Below, one piece after another: positions 18,401 to 27,376 of a DNA stretch of 64,000 bases. The translations under genes and the position numbers were made by a program. The stretch covers positions 62,001-126,000 of the forward strand of contig NZ_WMIE01000006.1 in assembly GCF_009711225.1 (NCBI RefSeq), in the 5' to 3' direction. How positions within the stretch are numbered: position 1 is the first letter of the stretch; every line of letters begins with the position of its first letter. The notes under the pieces are model-generated. The model did no database searches and was not told the DNA's origin. It saw only the letters and a program-made list of their open reading frames with translations. The stretch comes from Paracoccus aestuariivivens. Its GTDB lineage: Bacteria; Pseudomonadota; Alphaproteobacteria; Rhodobacterales; Rhodobacteraceae.

Positions 18401-19453
18401 ATGAGATTGCATCAGGACATCTCGTTTTGCCATTCGCAGGACGGCACGCGCATCGCGGTGGCGGCATGTGGCGCGGGTCCGGTCCTGCTGCGCGCGGCGC
18501 ATTGGCTAAGCCATGTCACCTACGATCTGGACAGCCCCGTCTGGCAGCCCTGGGTCGAGGCCCTGTCCCGCCATCACCGCTACATCCGCTACGACCCGCG
18601 CGGTTGCGGCATGTCCGAGCGGTTCTGCGCCGATCTGTCGCTCGCGACATGGCATCAGGACCTCGAGGCCGTCATCGCGACCGTCCCCGTGGATCGATTT
18701 GCGCTTCTGGGCGGCTCGCAGGGCGGCGCGCTGGCGATCCACTACGCCGCCCGTCATCCCGAACGGGTGTCTCATCTGGTTCTAGTGAATGCCTATGCGC
18801 AGGGCAGCCGCACGCGGGCCCGAACCGATGCCGAGTTGCTCGAGGCCGAAACCCTGTTCAATCTTGTCCGCATCGGCTGGGGCCGCAGCAATCCGGCTTT
18901 CTGCCAGTTCTTCACCAATCTGTTCATTCCAGACGGCACACCCGAGCAGCATCGCTGGTGGGGCGATCTGGAACGCGAGACGGCCTCGCCCGAAGTCGCC
19001 GCCGAAACACTGCGCCAGATGCAGGGGCTGGATGTGCTTGGGGATTGCGCACGGATCAGGGTTCCGACGCTGGTGGCCTCATGCCGCGGGGATATGCGGG
19101 TGCCGTTCGAGCAGGGCGCGCTGATCGCGGCCACGATCCCCGACGCGCGTTTCGTGCCGCTTGCCAGCGCCAACCATGTGCTTTTGCCGACGGAACCGGC
19201 ATGGGCGGTTTTCCATACCGAGCTTGCCGCGTTTCTGGATGAACCGGCCCCGCATCCGGTTCTGGCCGGTTCGGGCCTGACCACCGCCGAATCCGAAGTC
19301 CTGCACCTGATCGTCGCGGGGCTCGATAACCGCTCGATCGCCCTTCGCCTTGGCAAAAGCGAAAAGACGGTGCGTAATCAGGTCTCGGTGATCCTGTCAA
19401 AGCTCGATGTCAGCAGCCGTGCGCAGGCCATCGTCAGGGTGCTGGGCGGATAA
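18401..19453 (+). CDS. Alpha/beta-hydrolase fused to a LuxR-type DNA-binding domain
   Basis: The 350-residue protein has an alpha/beta-hydrolase fold (residues 1-275) followed by a LuxR HTH ([40 protein letters not shown], last 65 residues). The catalytic triad looks intact: nucleophile serine in GGSQGGALA, an acid in [10 protein letters not shown] and a histidine in ASANHVLL. It may be a regulator that binds, and perhaps hydrolyses, an ester or lactone-like signal. AGGAG lies 5 bases before the ATG at 18401, and 18398 is an equal alternative. It lies 80 bases behind the BTAD regulator on the same strand. Confidence 0.85.
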   Translation: MRLHQDISFCHSQDGTRIAVAACGAGPVLLRAAHWLSHVTYDLDSPVWQPWVEALSRHHRYIRYDPRGCGMSERFCADLSLATWHQDLEAVIATVPVDRFALLGGSQGGALAIHYAARHPERVSHLVLVNAYAQGSRTRARTDAELLEAETLFNLVRIGWGRSNPAFCQFFTNLFIPDGTPEQHRWWGDLERETASPEVAAETLRQMQGLDVLGDCARIRVPTLVASCRGDMRVPFEQGALIAATIPDARFVPLASANHVLLPTEPAWAVFHTELAAFLDEPAPHPVLAGSGLTTAESEVLHLIVAGLDNRSIALRLGKSEKTVRNQVSVILSKLDVSSRAQAIVRVLGG

Positions 19454-19578
19454 TGCCGGATCCGGGACATTCGTCCCACGGCATTTCGGGGCCGCTTGGG
19501 TCGCGCGCCTCATGCGCGGGGCGTGCCGATCCGCGATCCTGCCCACATGCGGCAACCGCGCCGCGACAGGAGGATGAA

Positions 19579-20622
19579 ATGCCACTGGACGAAACCCGAT
19601 TGAACGAATTCATCGGCAAGGTGCTTGGCGATCTGGGCGGAGCCGTCAGCGTGCCCTTGGTACGGATCGGCGATGCGTTGGGGCTTTACACAGCACTGGA
19701 CCGGATCGGCCCCGCCACCCCCGAGGCGCTGGCCTTGGCCACGGGTTGCGCGCCGCGCTATATCCGCGAATGGCTGTCGGCGCAGGCGGCCTCGGGCTAT
19801 GTCACCCATGCGGAAGGCCGCTTCTCGCTGTCGCCCGAGCAGGCCTTTGTCTTTGCCACGCCCGACAGTCCGGCCAATCTGATCGGTGCATTCGATACCG
19901 CAGCCGCCATGGTCGAGAACCAGACCAAGGTGCAGGTGGCGTTCAGGACCGGCAAGGGCGTCGCCTGGGGCGATCAGGCGGGCTGCCTGTTCTGTGCCGT
20001 CGCGCGCATGTTCCGGCCCGGCTATGTCAACGCCCTCGTGCAGGAATGGCTGCCCGCGCTGGACGGCGTGGTCGAGACCTTGCAGGACGGAGCGGTGGTT
20101 GCCGATATCGGCTGCGGGCATGGCGTCTCGACCATGCTGATGGCGCAGGCATTCCCCGCCAGCCAGTTTGTCGGCTACGATTTCCATCCCGGCTCGATTG
20201 CCGCCGCAAGCGCCCATGCGCTGGCCCATGACATCTCGAATGTGCGTTTCGACGTCGCCCGTGCGCAGGACTTCCCCGGAGATTATGATTTCGTCACCTG
20301 CTTCGATTGCCTGCATGACATGGGCGATCCGGTCGCGGCGGCAAGCCATATCCGGCAGAAGCTCAAACCCGGAGGCACATGGATGGTGGTCGAACCGAAT
20401 GCTGCCGACCGGCTAGATGACAATCTGAACCCCGTGGGCCGACTTTACTATTCCGCCTCGACGATGATCTGCGTACCGACCTCGCTCGCGCAGGAAACCG
20501 GGGCGGCGCTTGGCGCACAGGCAGGTGAGGCGAGGCTCTCCGAGGTGATCCGCGCCGGAGGCTTCACCCGCGTCCGCCGCGCTGCCAGCACTCCCCTGAA
20601 CATGATCCTTGAAGCATCCTGA
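19579..20622 (+). CDS. SAM-dependent methyltransferase with N-terminal winged helix
   Basis: The 347-residue protein has an N-terminal winged-helix dimerisation region (GAVSVPLVRIGDALGLYTALDRIG to SPEQAFVFA). A class I methyltransferase fold follows, with motif I VVADIGCGHGVSTMLMAQAFP and FVTCFDCLHDMGDP. It resembles the Rv2258c-like family, and the substrate is unknown. AGGAGG precedes the ATG at 19579. It lies 125 bases after the hydrolase-LuxR gene and may be a target or partner of that regulatory pair. It converges with the MAPEG gene. Confidence 0.85.
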   Translation: MPLDETRLNEFIGKVLGDLGGAVSVPLVRIGDALGLYTALDRIGPATPEALALATGCAPRYIREWLSAQAASGYVTHAEGRFSLSPEQAFVFATPDSPANLIGAFDTAAAMVENQTKVQVAFRTGKGVAWGDQAGCLFCAVARMFRPGYVNALVQEWLPALDGVVETLQDGAVVADIGCGHGVSTMLMAQAFPASQFVGYDFHPGSIAAASAHALAHDISNVRFDVARAQDFPGDYDFVTCFDCLHDMGDPVAAASHIRQKLKPGGTWMVVEPNAADRLDDNLNPVGRLYYSASTMICVPTSLAQETGAALGAQAGEARLSEVIRAGGFTRVRRAASTPLNMILEAS

Positions 20623-20634
20623 ACGCTGCGCCCG

Positions 20635-21096
20635 TCAGAACGCCGCGACCAGCGTGGCTCCGGCAAGTAAAAGGATGATCAGCGAACCGGGCGTCCACAA
20701 GGCCGCCCGGACCTCGTGGTTCTGCGCGGTGTAATAGGCCACGAAATGCGCAAGCCGCGTCACGACGAAGCCGTAGAACAACATCTGCGCCAGCCATAGC
20801 GGCGGCGCCGTGGTGACGTAAAGCAGGCCGGCAATGAAGAAATAGGGCAGGTTTTCCAGATCGTTCTGCTGGATGCGCCTGATCCGGTCCACCCGCTCGT
20901 TCGGGCCCAGCTGCTCGGGATGCGGATCGGGGTTGAACGGCGTCTTTCGCAGATCCTCGGGGTTGAGCAGGCCCGCATTGGTCGAAATCAGCCGCGCGAC
21001 GGTCAGCCACGACATCGCGACACCTTTCAGCACCATGATGGCCGCAGCGATGGCGAAAGTCGCGAATACCGGATTTGCTAGGTGCAACTGGTCCAT
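20635..21096 (-). CDS. MAPEG family membrane protein
   Basis: The 153-residue protein has four predicted membrane helices and the MAPEG signature ERVDRIRRIQQNDLENLPYFFIAGLLYV. Family members are glutathione-dependent transferases or isomerases (microsomal GST / PGES-like), and bacterial roles are mostly unknown. GGGTGA precedes the ATG at 21096. It is divergent from a TetR regulator with two palindromes between them, so it is probably that regulator's target. Confidence 0.87.
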   Translation of the reverse strand: MDQLHLANPVFATFAIAAAIMVLKGVAMSWLTVARLISTNAGLLNPEDLRKTPFNPDPHPEQLGPNERVDRIRRIQQNDLENLPYFFIAGLLYVTTAPPLWLAQMLFYGFVVTRLAHFVAYYTAQNHEVRAALWTPGSLIILLLAGATLVAAF

Positions 21097-21152
21097 TCGA
21101 TCACCCCTGAACATGCGGGCTGGCGCACCATCACCAGACGGCGATTCCAATA

Positions 21153-21190
21153 TTTCGACATGGCGTCGAAAAAGTCAACAAATAGACTTT
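21153..21190. promoter_or_regulatory. Two abutting palindromes, candidate TetR operators
   Basis: TTTCGAC/GTCGAAA (21153-21159 and 21165-21171, 5-base spacer) is followed by AAAGTC/GACTTT (21171-21176 and 21185-21190, 8-base spacer). Both lie in the 140-base gap between the divergent MAPEG and TetR genes, so a bound regulator could block both promoters. The link to this TetR protein is positional inference. Confidence 0.5.
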
Positions 21191-21236
21191 AATCGCTTGC
21201 GCGGGTATGTTCGGACCGAAGTCGCAAGGGCCTGCC

Positions 21237-21887
21237 ATGACGAAGATGACACCTGACCTGACCGAAGCGCGCCGCGCCCGCCACCAGCGCCGCCGCGACC
21301 GCTCGCGCGACGAAATCCTTGCCGCCGCCCGTACCGTGCTGCTGCGTGACGGCATCGCGGCGGTGACGCTCGATGCGGTCGCGCGCGAGGCCGGAATGTC
21401 GCGGACGGGCCTGTATTACTACTTTGCCTCCAAAGAGGTGCTGGTCTTCGAACTGGTCTTCGCGATCTGGCACGGTCAGGCCGAGCGTGTCCGCGATGCG
21501 GTCGAAGGCGCGGACACGGGCGAAGCGGCCCTTGGTGCCATCATTCGCGCGACCGTCGATGGCTACGCCCCGCAACTGGACGATTTCCGTGTCGCCTATC
21601 TGCTGGGGCAGGTGTCGAACACATCGGGATTGCAACTGTCCGAGGAAGAATTCCAGCGCATCCGGCCGATCAATGACATGATGCTTGGCCGGGCTAGCCG
21701 GATGCTTGCGCAAGACAGTCGGCAGGACGGGGTCGAACCCCGCCTGCTGAGTTTTCTTGCCTTCGTCTCGGCATTGGGGGTGCTGACGATGAAAGGGCTG
21801 GTCGAGTCGCAGGGCGACCCCCTGCTTTACTCGGACGAACAGATGATCGAGGCCCTGAGCAAGGTTTTCGCCAAGGCCGCCCGCTGA
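21237..21887 (+). CDS. TetR/AcrR family transcriptional regulator
   Basis: The 216-residue protein has an N-terminal TetR helix-turn-helix (EILAAARTVLLRDGIAAVTLDAVAREAGMSRTGLYYYFASKEVL) and a helical ligand domain. AAGGG stands 6 bases before the ATG at 21237, preferred over the ATG at 21207, which adds 10 residues without family similarity. It probably represses the divergent MAPEG gene and itself through the palindromes at 21153-21190. The ligand is unknown, perhaps a hydrophobic or electrophilic compound. Confidence 0.9.
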   Translation: MTKMTPDLTEARRARHQRRRDRSRDEILAAARTVLLRDGIAAVTLDAVAREAGMSRTGLYYYFASKEVLVFELVFAIWHGQAERVRDAVEGADTGEAALGAIIRATVDGYAPQLDDFRVAYLLGQVSNTSGLQLSEEEFQRIRPINDMMLGRASRMLAQDSRQDGVEPRLLSFLAFVSALGVLTMKGLVESQGDPLLYSDEQMIEALSKVFAKAAR

Positions 21888-21896
21888 TGCGCCGAT

Positions 21897-23018
21897 CTAA
21901 GCCGCGATCAGCCCGCGCAGCATGTGACAGCAGGCCGCCAGTTCCTCGGGGGTGATGAACTCGTCAGGACGGTGCGCGCGCGCGATCTCGCCCGGACCGC
22001 AGACGATCGAGGGGATTCCCGCAGCCTGATACAGTCCCGCCTCGGTGCCGTAGCTGACCGATTGCAGCGGGGCGTGGCCGGTCAGGCGGGACAGCAGGTC
22101 CGGAAGTGCAGGATCGTCCGACGGCGGCAGCGCGGGATAGGCGCTGAGTTCGTGGTCCTGCATCGACAGGGCCGATTCCGGCACCAGCGCCCGCGCAAGG
22201 GCGATGACTTCGGCCGTGATCGAGGCGGGGTCCGAACCGGGGACCGAGCGGACCTCCATCTCGATCTCGCACAGGTCGGGGATGATGTTGACGGCAGTTC
22301 CGCCACGCACGACGCCCGCCACGACCGTCGAATGCGATGGGGTGAACCGCGCGTCGAACGGACCGGAGCGGGACAGGCGCTGGTTCAGGGCGCGGATGGC
22401 CAGCAGGATCTCGGCTCCGGCATAGATCGCATTCAGACCCGCATCGGGTTGCGAGGAATGCGCCGCCCGACCCTCGATCCGCAGCAGGGTCGATTGCTTG
22501 CCCTTGTGTGACAGCACCGGCCGCATTCCCGTCGGCTCGCCCACGATGCAGCCGGACGGGGCGGCGATCAGTTGCGGCAATGCCCCGATCAGGTGACCGA
22601 CGCCACGGCAGCCGATTTCTTCGTCATAGGAAAAGGCCAGATGGATCGGGCGGCTCAAATTTGCTGCCTTGAATTCGGGGACCATGGTCAGCATGCAGGC
22701 CAGAAACCCCTTCATGTCCGAGGCACCGCGCCCGAACAGCCTGCCCTCGCGGCGGGTCAGCCGGAACGGATCGGACGACCATTGCTGGCCCGCGACGGGA
22801 ACCACATCCATATGGCCCGACAGGATCAGGCCCGACCGGTCACGAGGCCCTATCGTCGCAAGGATGTTGACGCGGTCACCTTCGGGGCCGGGCAGGATGA
22901 CCGGCTCTACGCCCATGCGGCGCAGGTGGCCGGTGACGCAATCCGCGACGGTATCATTGGGTTTCCCCGGCAGGTCGGCGCAGGAAACAAGGTCGGAAAG
23001 GATGTCTTCGGGGGTCAT
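21897..23018 (-). CDS. argE: ArgE-type M20 deacetylase (acetylornithine deacetylase family)
   Basis: The 373-residue M20 metallopeptidase-family enzyme has metal-ligand motifs ILSGHMDVVPV, GRGASDMKGF and AFSYDEEIGCRGVGH, and the dimerisation domain in the middle. It removes the acetyl group from N-acetylornithine or a related N-acyl amino acid. The gene is divergent from the aldehyde dehydrogenase operon and shares a palindromic operator with it (23130-23150). This suggests a catabolic rather than biosynthetic role, possibly on acetylated amines. The gene symbol follows the family and is not proven. Confidence 0.85.
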   Translation of the reverse strand: MTPEDILSDLVSCADLPGKPNDTVADCVTGHLRRMGVEPVILPGPEGDRVNILATIGPRDRSGLILSGHMDVVPVAGQQWSSDPFRLTRREGRLFGRGASDMKGFLACMLTMVPEFKAANLSRPIHLAFSYDEEIGCRGVGHLIGALPQLIAAPSGCIVGEPTGMRPVLSHKGKQSTLLRIEGRAAHSSQPDAGLNAIYAGAEILLAIRALNQRLSRSGPFDARFTPSHSTVVAGVVRGGTAVNIIPDLCEIEMEVRSVPGSDPASITAEVIALARALVPESALSMQDHELSAYPALPPSDDPALPDLLSRLTGHAPLQSVSYGTEAGLYQAAGIPSIVCGPGEIARAHRPDEFITPEELAACCHMLRGLIAA

Positions 23019-23129
23019 GTCGGTCTCGGGTGGTCACGGATCACGGCAATCCTGCACCCGATGCGGCATGTCTTGCTGCCGAATGCCGACCCGTCCGCGC
23101 AATTTCCTGCGGCATAAGGGGGCGCATTG

Positions 23130-23150
23130 CGGCGGCATCATCTGCCGCCG
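23130..23150. promoter_or_regulatory. Palindromic operator GGCGGCA-N5-TGCCGCC (regulon box 1)
   Basis: Eight-base perfect arms (CGGCGGCA and TGCCGCCG) flank TCATC. The box sits between divergent argE and the aldehyde dehydrogenase gene, 103 bases before the latter's ATG. The same arm sequence and spacing recur at 29853-29871, and shortened versions occur at 29941 and 33122. This supports a shared regulator. Confidence 0.6.
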
Positions 23151-23252
23151 GACCCGCCCCCTACGGCACAATCCGCTGCGGACCATGCCGAGCCAAAGAC
23201 AAATGCGGCTCTGACGGGGCTAGCCTTGCCGAAAGAACCAGCGGAAAATTCA

Positions 23253-24716
23253 ATGAGCCTGTCATTCGACCCAGATAGTCTGGACCTGCCCCGCGCGCAT
23301 TTCATCGGCGGTACCTATGTCAAGGACGAGGGCGCGCTTGATCTGTCGCGCCCTTCCGACGCGCAGCCCCTGGGTACGGTTCCGGTCGCGAATGCCGATC
23401 TGGTGGATCGCGCGGTCGAGGTCGCGGCCAAAGCACAACGAGTTTCGGGCTGGGGCGCGTGCCAGCCCCGCGACAGGACAAGGGCCCTGCATCGCTGGGC
23501 CGATCTGATCGAATCCCATGCCACCGAGCTGTCGCAGCTTGAAGCGGTCGCCTCGACGCGGCTGATCAGCCAATTGCCCGCAATCGACGTGGCCGTCACC
23601 GCCGAGCAGATCCGCTTCTTCGCCGAGATGGCCGACAAGGAGGGCGGCGATCTGGTCCCGACCCGCGACGACCAGCTTGGCCTGATCATGGACGAGCCCT
23701 ATGGAGTCGTCGGCGCGATCACGCCGTGGAATTTTCCGATCTCGATGGCGGGATGGAAGCTCGGTCCGGCCCTGGCGGCAGGAAATGCCGTGGTGCTGAA
23801 GCCATCCGAGATGACCCCCTTCGCCACGTTGCGCATGGCCGAACTGTCGGTTCAGGCCGGTATTCCCGCAGGGCTGGTCAATGTCGTCCAGGGCGACGGG
23901 TTTGTGACCGGCACGGCGCTGACCGGTCATCCCGATATCGGCAAGGTCAGCTTCACCGGCTCGACGCTGGCCGGACGGGCGATCATGGAGAACGTGGCGC
24001 GGACCGGCGTCAAGCCGATGACGCTGGAACTGGGCGGCAAAAGCCCGCAGATCGTCTTTGCCGATGCGGATCTGGACTTGGCCGCGCGCTGTATCGCGGG
24101 CAGCATCATGTTCAACGCGGGGCAGGCCTGCGTCGCCGGAAGCCGCGTGATCGTCGAGGCCAAGGTCGCGGATGCGCTTGCCGCAAAGCTGGTGGCCCTG
24201 ATGCAGCCGCAGAATCCCGGCCCGAGCTGGCTGGCCGAAACGGGCTATTCTCCGGCGATCTCGGCGCGTCAGCGCGACCGGATCGACCACATCGTTCAGG
24301 CCGCCATCGTGAACGGAGCCGAGGTCCTGTGCGGCGCCGCCCCCATGGATCTGCCGGGCTATTTCTACCAGCCGACCCTGCTGTTCGGAGTCGGGGCGCG
24401 CAACCCCGCCGTGACCGAGGAAATCTTCGGGCCCGTCCTGACCCTGCAAAGCTTTGCCGATGAAAGCGAGGCGCTGGAACTGGCCGATCATCCGACCTAC
24501 GGGCTGGCGGCGGGGGTCTTTACCCGCGACCTGTCGCGCAGCCTGCGGGTGACGCGCCAGCTTCAGGCGGGGACGGTCTGGGTCAACCGCTATGGCCGCT
24601 CGCGCGATCATATCCTGCCGACAGGTGGTTACAAATCCTCCGGCATCGGCAAGGATCTGGGCCGCGCGGCCTATCACGCCAACCGCCGTTCGAAATCCGT
24701 TCTGATCGACCTCTGA
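23253..24716 (+). CDS. NAD(P)-dependent aldehyde dehydrogenase
   Basis: The 487-residue ALDH has the Rossmann stretch GVVGAITPWNFPISMAGWKLGPALAAGNAVVLKPSE, the catalytic glutamate in LELGGKSPQIVFADADLD and the catalytic cysteine in NAGQACVAGSR. It oxidises an aldehyde, probably a gamma-aminobutyraldehyde- or betaine aldehyde-like product of amine oxidases nearby. The ATG at 23253 is chosen because GCGGAAAA precedes it and upstream residues lack similarity. It heads a three-gene operon with the dehydrogenases at 24727 and 25765. Confidence 0.9.
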   Translation: MSLSFDPDSLDLPRAHFIGGTYVKDEGALDLSRPSDAQPLGTVPVANADLVDRAVEVAAKAQRVSGWGACQPRDRTRALHRWADLIESHATELSQLEAVASTRLISQLPAIDVAVTAEQIRFFAEMADKEGGDLVPTRDDQLGLIMDEPYGVVGAITPWNFPISMAGWKLGPALAAGNAVVLKPSEMTPFATLRMAELSVQAGIPAGLVNVVQGDGFVTGTALTGHPDIGKVSFTGSTLAGRAIMENVARTGVKPMTLELGGKSPQIVFADADLDLAARCIAGSIMFNAGQACVAGSRVIVEAKVADALAAKLVALMQPQNPGPSWLAETGYSPAISARQRDRIDHIVQAAIVNGAEVLCGAAPMDLPGYFYQPTLLFGVGARNPAVTEEIFGPVLTLQSFADESEALELADHPTYGLAAGVFTRDLSRSLRVTRQLQAGTVWVNRYGRSRDHILPTGGYKSSGIGKDLGRAAYHANRRSKSVLIDL

Positions 24717-24726
24717 GGACCATCCC

Positions 24727-25761
24727 ATGACGCACCGCATTGCTTTGATCCCCGGCGACGGGATCGGTACATCTGTTCTGGACGCCGCGATGAAGGTCGC
24801 GGAAAAGGCGGCCCCCGGCCTGCTGTCGGGCGAAACCTTTCCATGGTCCTGCGACCATTACCTGAAAACCGGCCGTATGATGCCCGAAGACGGGATCGAG
24901 ACCCTGCGCGGCTTCGACGCGATTTTCCTAGGCGCGGTCGGCTGGCCCGCGAAGGTGCCCGATGCCGTGTCGCTGCATGGCCTGCTGCTGCCGATCCGCA
25001 AGGCCTTCGTGCAATATGCCAATATCCGTCCCCATCGCCTTTTGCCGGGCGTCGAGGGCCCCTTGCGCAAGCAGGAATTCGACATTCTTTGCATCCGCGA
25101 GAACACTGAGGGCGAATATTCCGGCGCCGGTGGCCGCGTGCATCAGGGCACTGCCGACGAAGTCGCGGTCGAGACGGCGATCTTCACCCGCGCCGGAGTC
25201 GAGCGCATCCTGCGCTTCGGTTTCGAACAGGCGATGGCCCGAAGCAAGCGGCTTGCCTCGGTCACCAAGTCGAACGCGCAGAAATACTCGATGGTGTTCT
25301 GGGACGAGGTGACGCGCGAACTTTCGGTCGAATTCCCCGAGGTCGAGGTCAGTCATTACCATGTCGATGCCATCGCGGCCCGCATGGTGATGGCCCCCGA
25401 GACGCTTGACGTCATCGTGGCCTCGAACTTGTTCGGCGACATCCTGACCGATCTGGGTGCAGCGATCCAGGGGGGCTTGGGCTTTGCGGCCTCGGCCAAT
25501 ATCGACCCGACCCGCAAGGGGCCGTCGATGTTCGAACCGGTGCATGGCTCGGCCCCCGATATCGCGCATCTGGGGATCGCCAATCCGATCGCCGCGATCT
25601 GGTCGTTGGTGATGATGCTGCAACATCTGGGCGAAGGGGCGGTCGCCGCGCGCATCATGCGCTCCGTCGAGGCGACCACCGCACGCGGGATCGGCACCGT
25701 GCCGGGCCGCGACAAGACCGATGACATTACTGCGGCGATCCTGTCCGCATTGGAGGATTAA
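24727..25761 (+). CDS. Tartrate/D-malate dehydrogenase family (isopropylmalate DH-like)
   Basis: The 344-residue protein is a beta-decarboxylating dehydrogenase with IPGDGIG at the N terminus, ENTEGEYSGAGGRVHQG, and a metal-ligand region around VASNLFGDILTDLGAAIQGGLG. The closest group is tartrate/D-malate dehydrogenase (TtuC/DmlA) rather than LeuB. It lies 10 bases after the ALDH and 3 bases before the semialdehyde dehydrogenase. It therefore belongs to this operon and probably acts on a carboxylated intermediate or tartrate-like acid. The substrate is not certain. Confidence 0.85.
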   Translation: MTHRIALIPGDGIGTSVLDAAMKVAEKAAPGLLSGETFPWSCDHYLKTGRMMPEDGIETLRGFDAIFLGAVGWPAKVPDAVSLHGLLLPIRKAFVQYANIRPHRLLPGVEGPLRKQEFDILCIRENTEGEYSGAGGRVHQGTADEVAVETAIFTRAGVERILRFGFEQAMARSKRLASVTKSNAQKYSMVFWDEVTRELSVEFPEVEVSHYHVDAIAARMVMAPETLDVIVASNLFGDILTDLGAAIQGGLGFAASANIDPTRKGPSMFEPVHGSAPDIAHLGIANPIAAIWSLVMMLQHLGEGAVAARIMRSVEATTARGIGTVPGRDKTDDITAAILSALED

Positions 25762-25764
25762 GCG

Positions 25765-27234
25765 ATGAACGTGATGACGAAACCCACCGGACTTGCCGAT
25801 CCCGACCTGTTCCGCGAAGCCGCGCTGATCGGCGGGCAATGGGTACAGGCCACGTCCGGCGCCTCGGTCGAGGTGACCGATCCGGCTACGGGCAAGGTGC
25901 TGGGCCGCGTGCCCGATATCGGCGCCGAGCAGACCCGCGCCGCGATCGACGCCGCCGACCGTGCCTTCCAAAGCTGGCGCAAGCGGCCCCATGCCGAACG
26001 CGCCGCCCTGCTCGAACGCTGGTTCGCCCTGATGGAGGACCACGCCGACGATCTTGCCCTGATCCTGACCCGCGAACAGGGCAAACCGCTGGCCGAGGCC
26101 AAGGGCGAGATCGCCTATGGCGCGTCCTTCGTGAAATGGTTCGCCGAAGAGGCCCGCCGCATCGACGGTTCGGTCATTCCCGCACCCGCAGGCGACCGCC
26201 AGATCGTCGTGATGAAAGAACCGGTCGGGGTTTCGGCCATCATCACGCCTTGGAACTTCCCGAACGCCATGATCACCCGCAAGGTGGCTCCGGCGCTGGC
26301 GGCGGGCTGCACGGTGGTCATCAAACCGTCCGAATTCACGCCGTTCTCGGCCCTTGCGCTAGGGGTTCTGGCCGAACGTGCGGGTATCCCCGAAGGCGTG
26401 GTGAACATCGTGACCGGTATGCCCGCCGCCATCGGGGCCGAACTGACCGCGAACCCGACGGTGCGCAAGCTCAGCTTCACCGGCTCGACGCGAGTGGGCT
26501 CGATCCTGATGGCGCAATGCGCGCCAAGCGTGAAGCGCCTGTCGCTGGAACTGGGCGGCAATGCGCCTTTCATCGTCTTCGACGATGCCGATCTGGACGC
26601 CGCGGTCGAGGGCGCTATTGCCTCGAAATTCCGCAATGGCGGGCAGACCTGCGTCTGTTCGAACCGGATTCTGGTGCAGGCGGGGGTCTATGACGCCTTC
26701 GCGCAAAAGCTGGGTGCGCGGGTCAAGGCCATGCGGGTCGGCCCCGGCACCGAAGCCGGCGTCGAGATCGGCCCGATGATCAACGCCCCCGCAATCGACA
26801 AGATCCGCCGCCATGTCGCCGACGCCCTGTCCAAAGGTGCGACGATTCTGGCCGAGGCGACGGCACCCTCGGGCGATCAATATGCGGCCCCCGTCCTGCT
26901 GGGCGGCGCCACCACCGAGATGGAACTGGCGAGCGAGGAAACCTTCGGTCCCGTCGCGCCGCTGTTCCGCTTCGAAACCGAGGACGAGGCCGTCGCATTG
27001 GCGAACGGGACGCCCTATGGTCTGGCCGCCTATTTCTACACGGAAAGCCACAAGCGGGCGTGGCGGGTCGGGCAGGCGCTGGAATTCGGGATGGTCGGGT
27101 TGAATACCGGCTCGGTTTCGACGACCGTCTCGCCCTTCGGAGGCGTCAAGCAATCCGGTCTTGGCCGCGAAGGCGCACGGGTCGGAATCGACGAATATCT
27201 GGAAACCAAGGCCTTCCACATGGCGGGGCTCTAG
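25765..27234 (+). CDS. gabD: Succinate-semialdehyde dehydrogenase-type ALDH
   Basis: The 489-residue ALDH closely fits the GabD group: GVSAIITPWNFPNAMITRKVAPALAAGCTVVIKPSE, LELGGNAPFIVFDDADLDAAVEGA, and catalytic cysteine in GGQTCVCSNRIL. It should oxidise succinate semialdehyde to succinate with NAD(P), feeding the TCA cycle. It ends the ALDH-dehydrogenase operon and is followed by a strong terminator. Together with the upstream ALDH and the amine oxidases it makes a plausible route from a putrescine/GABA-like compound. That route is inference. Confidence 0.87.
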   Translation: MNVMTKPTGLADPDLFREAALIGGQWVQATSGASVEVTDPATGKVLGRVPDIGAEQTRAAIDAADRAFQSWRKRPHAERAALLERWFALMEDHADDLALILTREQGKPLAEAKGEIAYGASFVKWFAEEARRIDGSVIPAPAGDRQIVVMKEPVGVSAIITPWNFPNAMITRKVAPALAAGCTVVIKPSEFTPFSALALGVLAERAGIPEGVVNIVTGMPAAIGAELTANPTVRKLSFTGSTRVGSILMAQCAPSVKRLSLELGGNAPFIVFDDADLDAAVEGAIASKFRNGGQTCVCSNRILVQAGVYDAFAQKLGARVKAMRVGPGTEAGVEIGPMINAPAIDKIRRHVADALSKGATILAEATAPSGDQYAAPVLLGGATTEMELASEETFGPVAPLFRFETEDEAVALANGTPYGLAAYFYTESHKRAWRVGQALEFGMVGLNTGSVSTTVSPFGGVKQSGLGREGARVGIDEYLETKAFHMAGL

Positions 27235-27266
27235 GTTCCGCGCGGCAGGAACGGGGGAACCCCGTC

Positions 27267-27299
27267 GCCCTGCCGCCCCCTCGATGGGGGTGGCAGGGC
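27267..27299 (+). terminator. Plus-strand intrinsic terminator after gabD
   Basis: A fourteen-pair stem (27267-27280 with 27286-27299, one G-U pair) with loop TCGAT ends 65 bases after the gabD stop and is followed by TATTT. It faces a second stem with the same loop at 27325-27355. Confidence 0.7.
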
Positions 27300-27324
27300 G
27301 TATTTGCCGCAGGCCGAAAAACAA

Positions 27325-27355
27325 CAGGGGGCGCCGGTCGATCCGGCGCCCCCTG
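27325..27355 (-). terminator. Minus-strand intrinsic terminator after the cupin gene
   Basis: A thirteen-pair perfect stem (27325-27337 with 27343-27355) has loop TCGAT. On the minus strand it is followed by TGTTGTTTTT, a good T-rich tail. It ends the cupin-oxidoreductase-HAD transcript. Confidence 0.85.
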
Positions 27356-27376
27356 CACTTTACGCGAACCGCTGGC

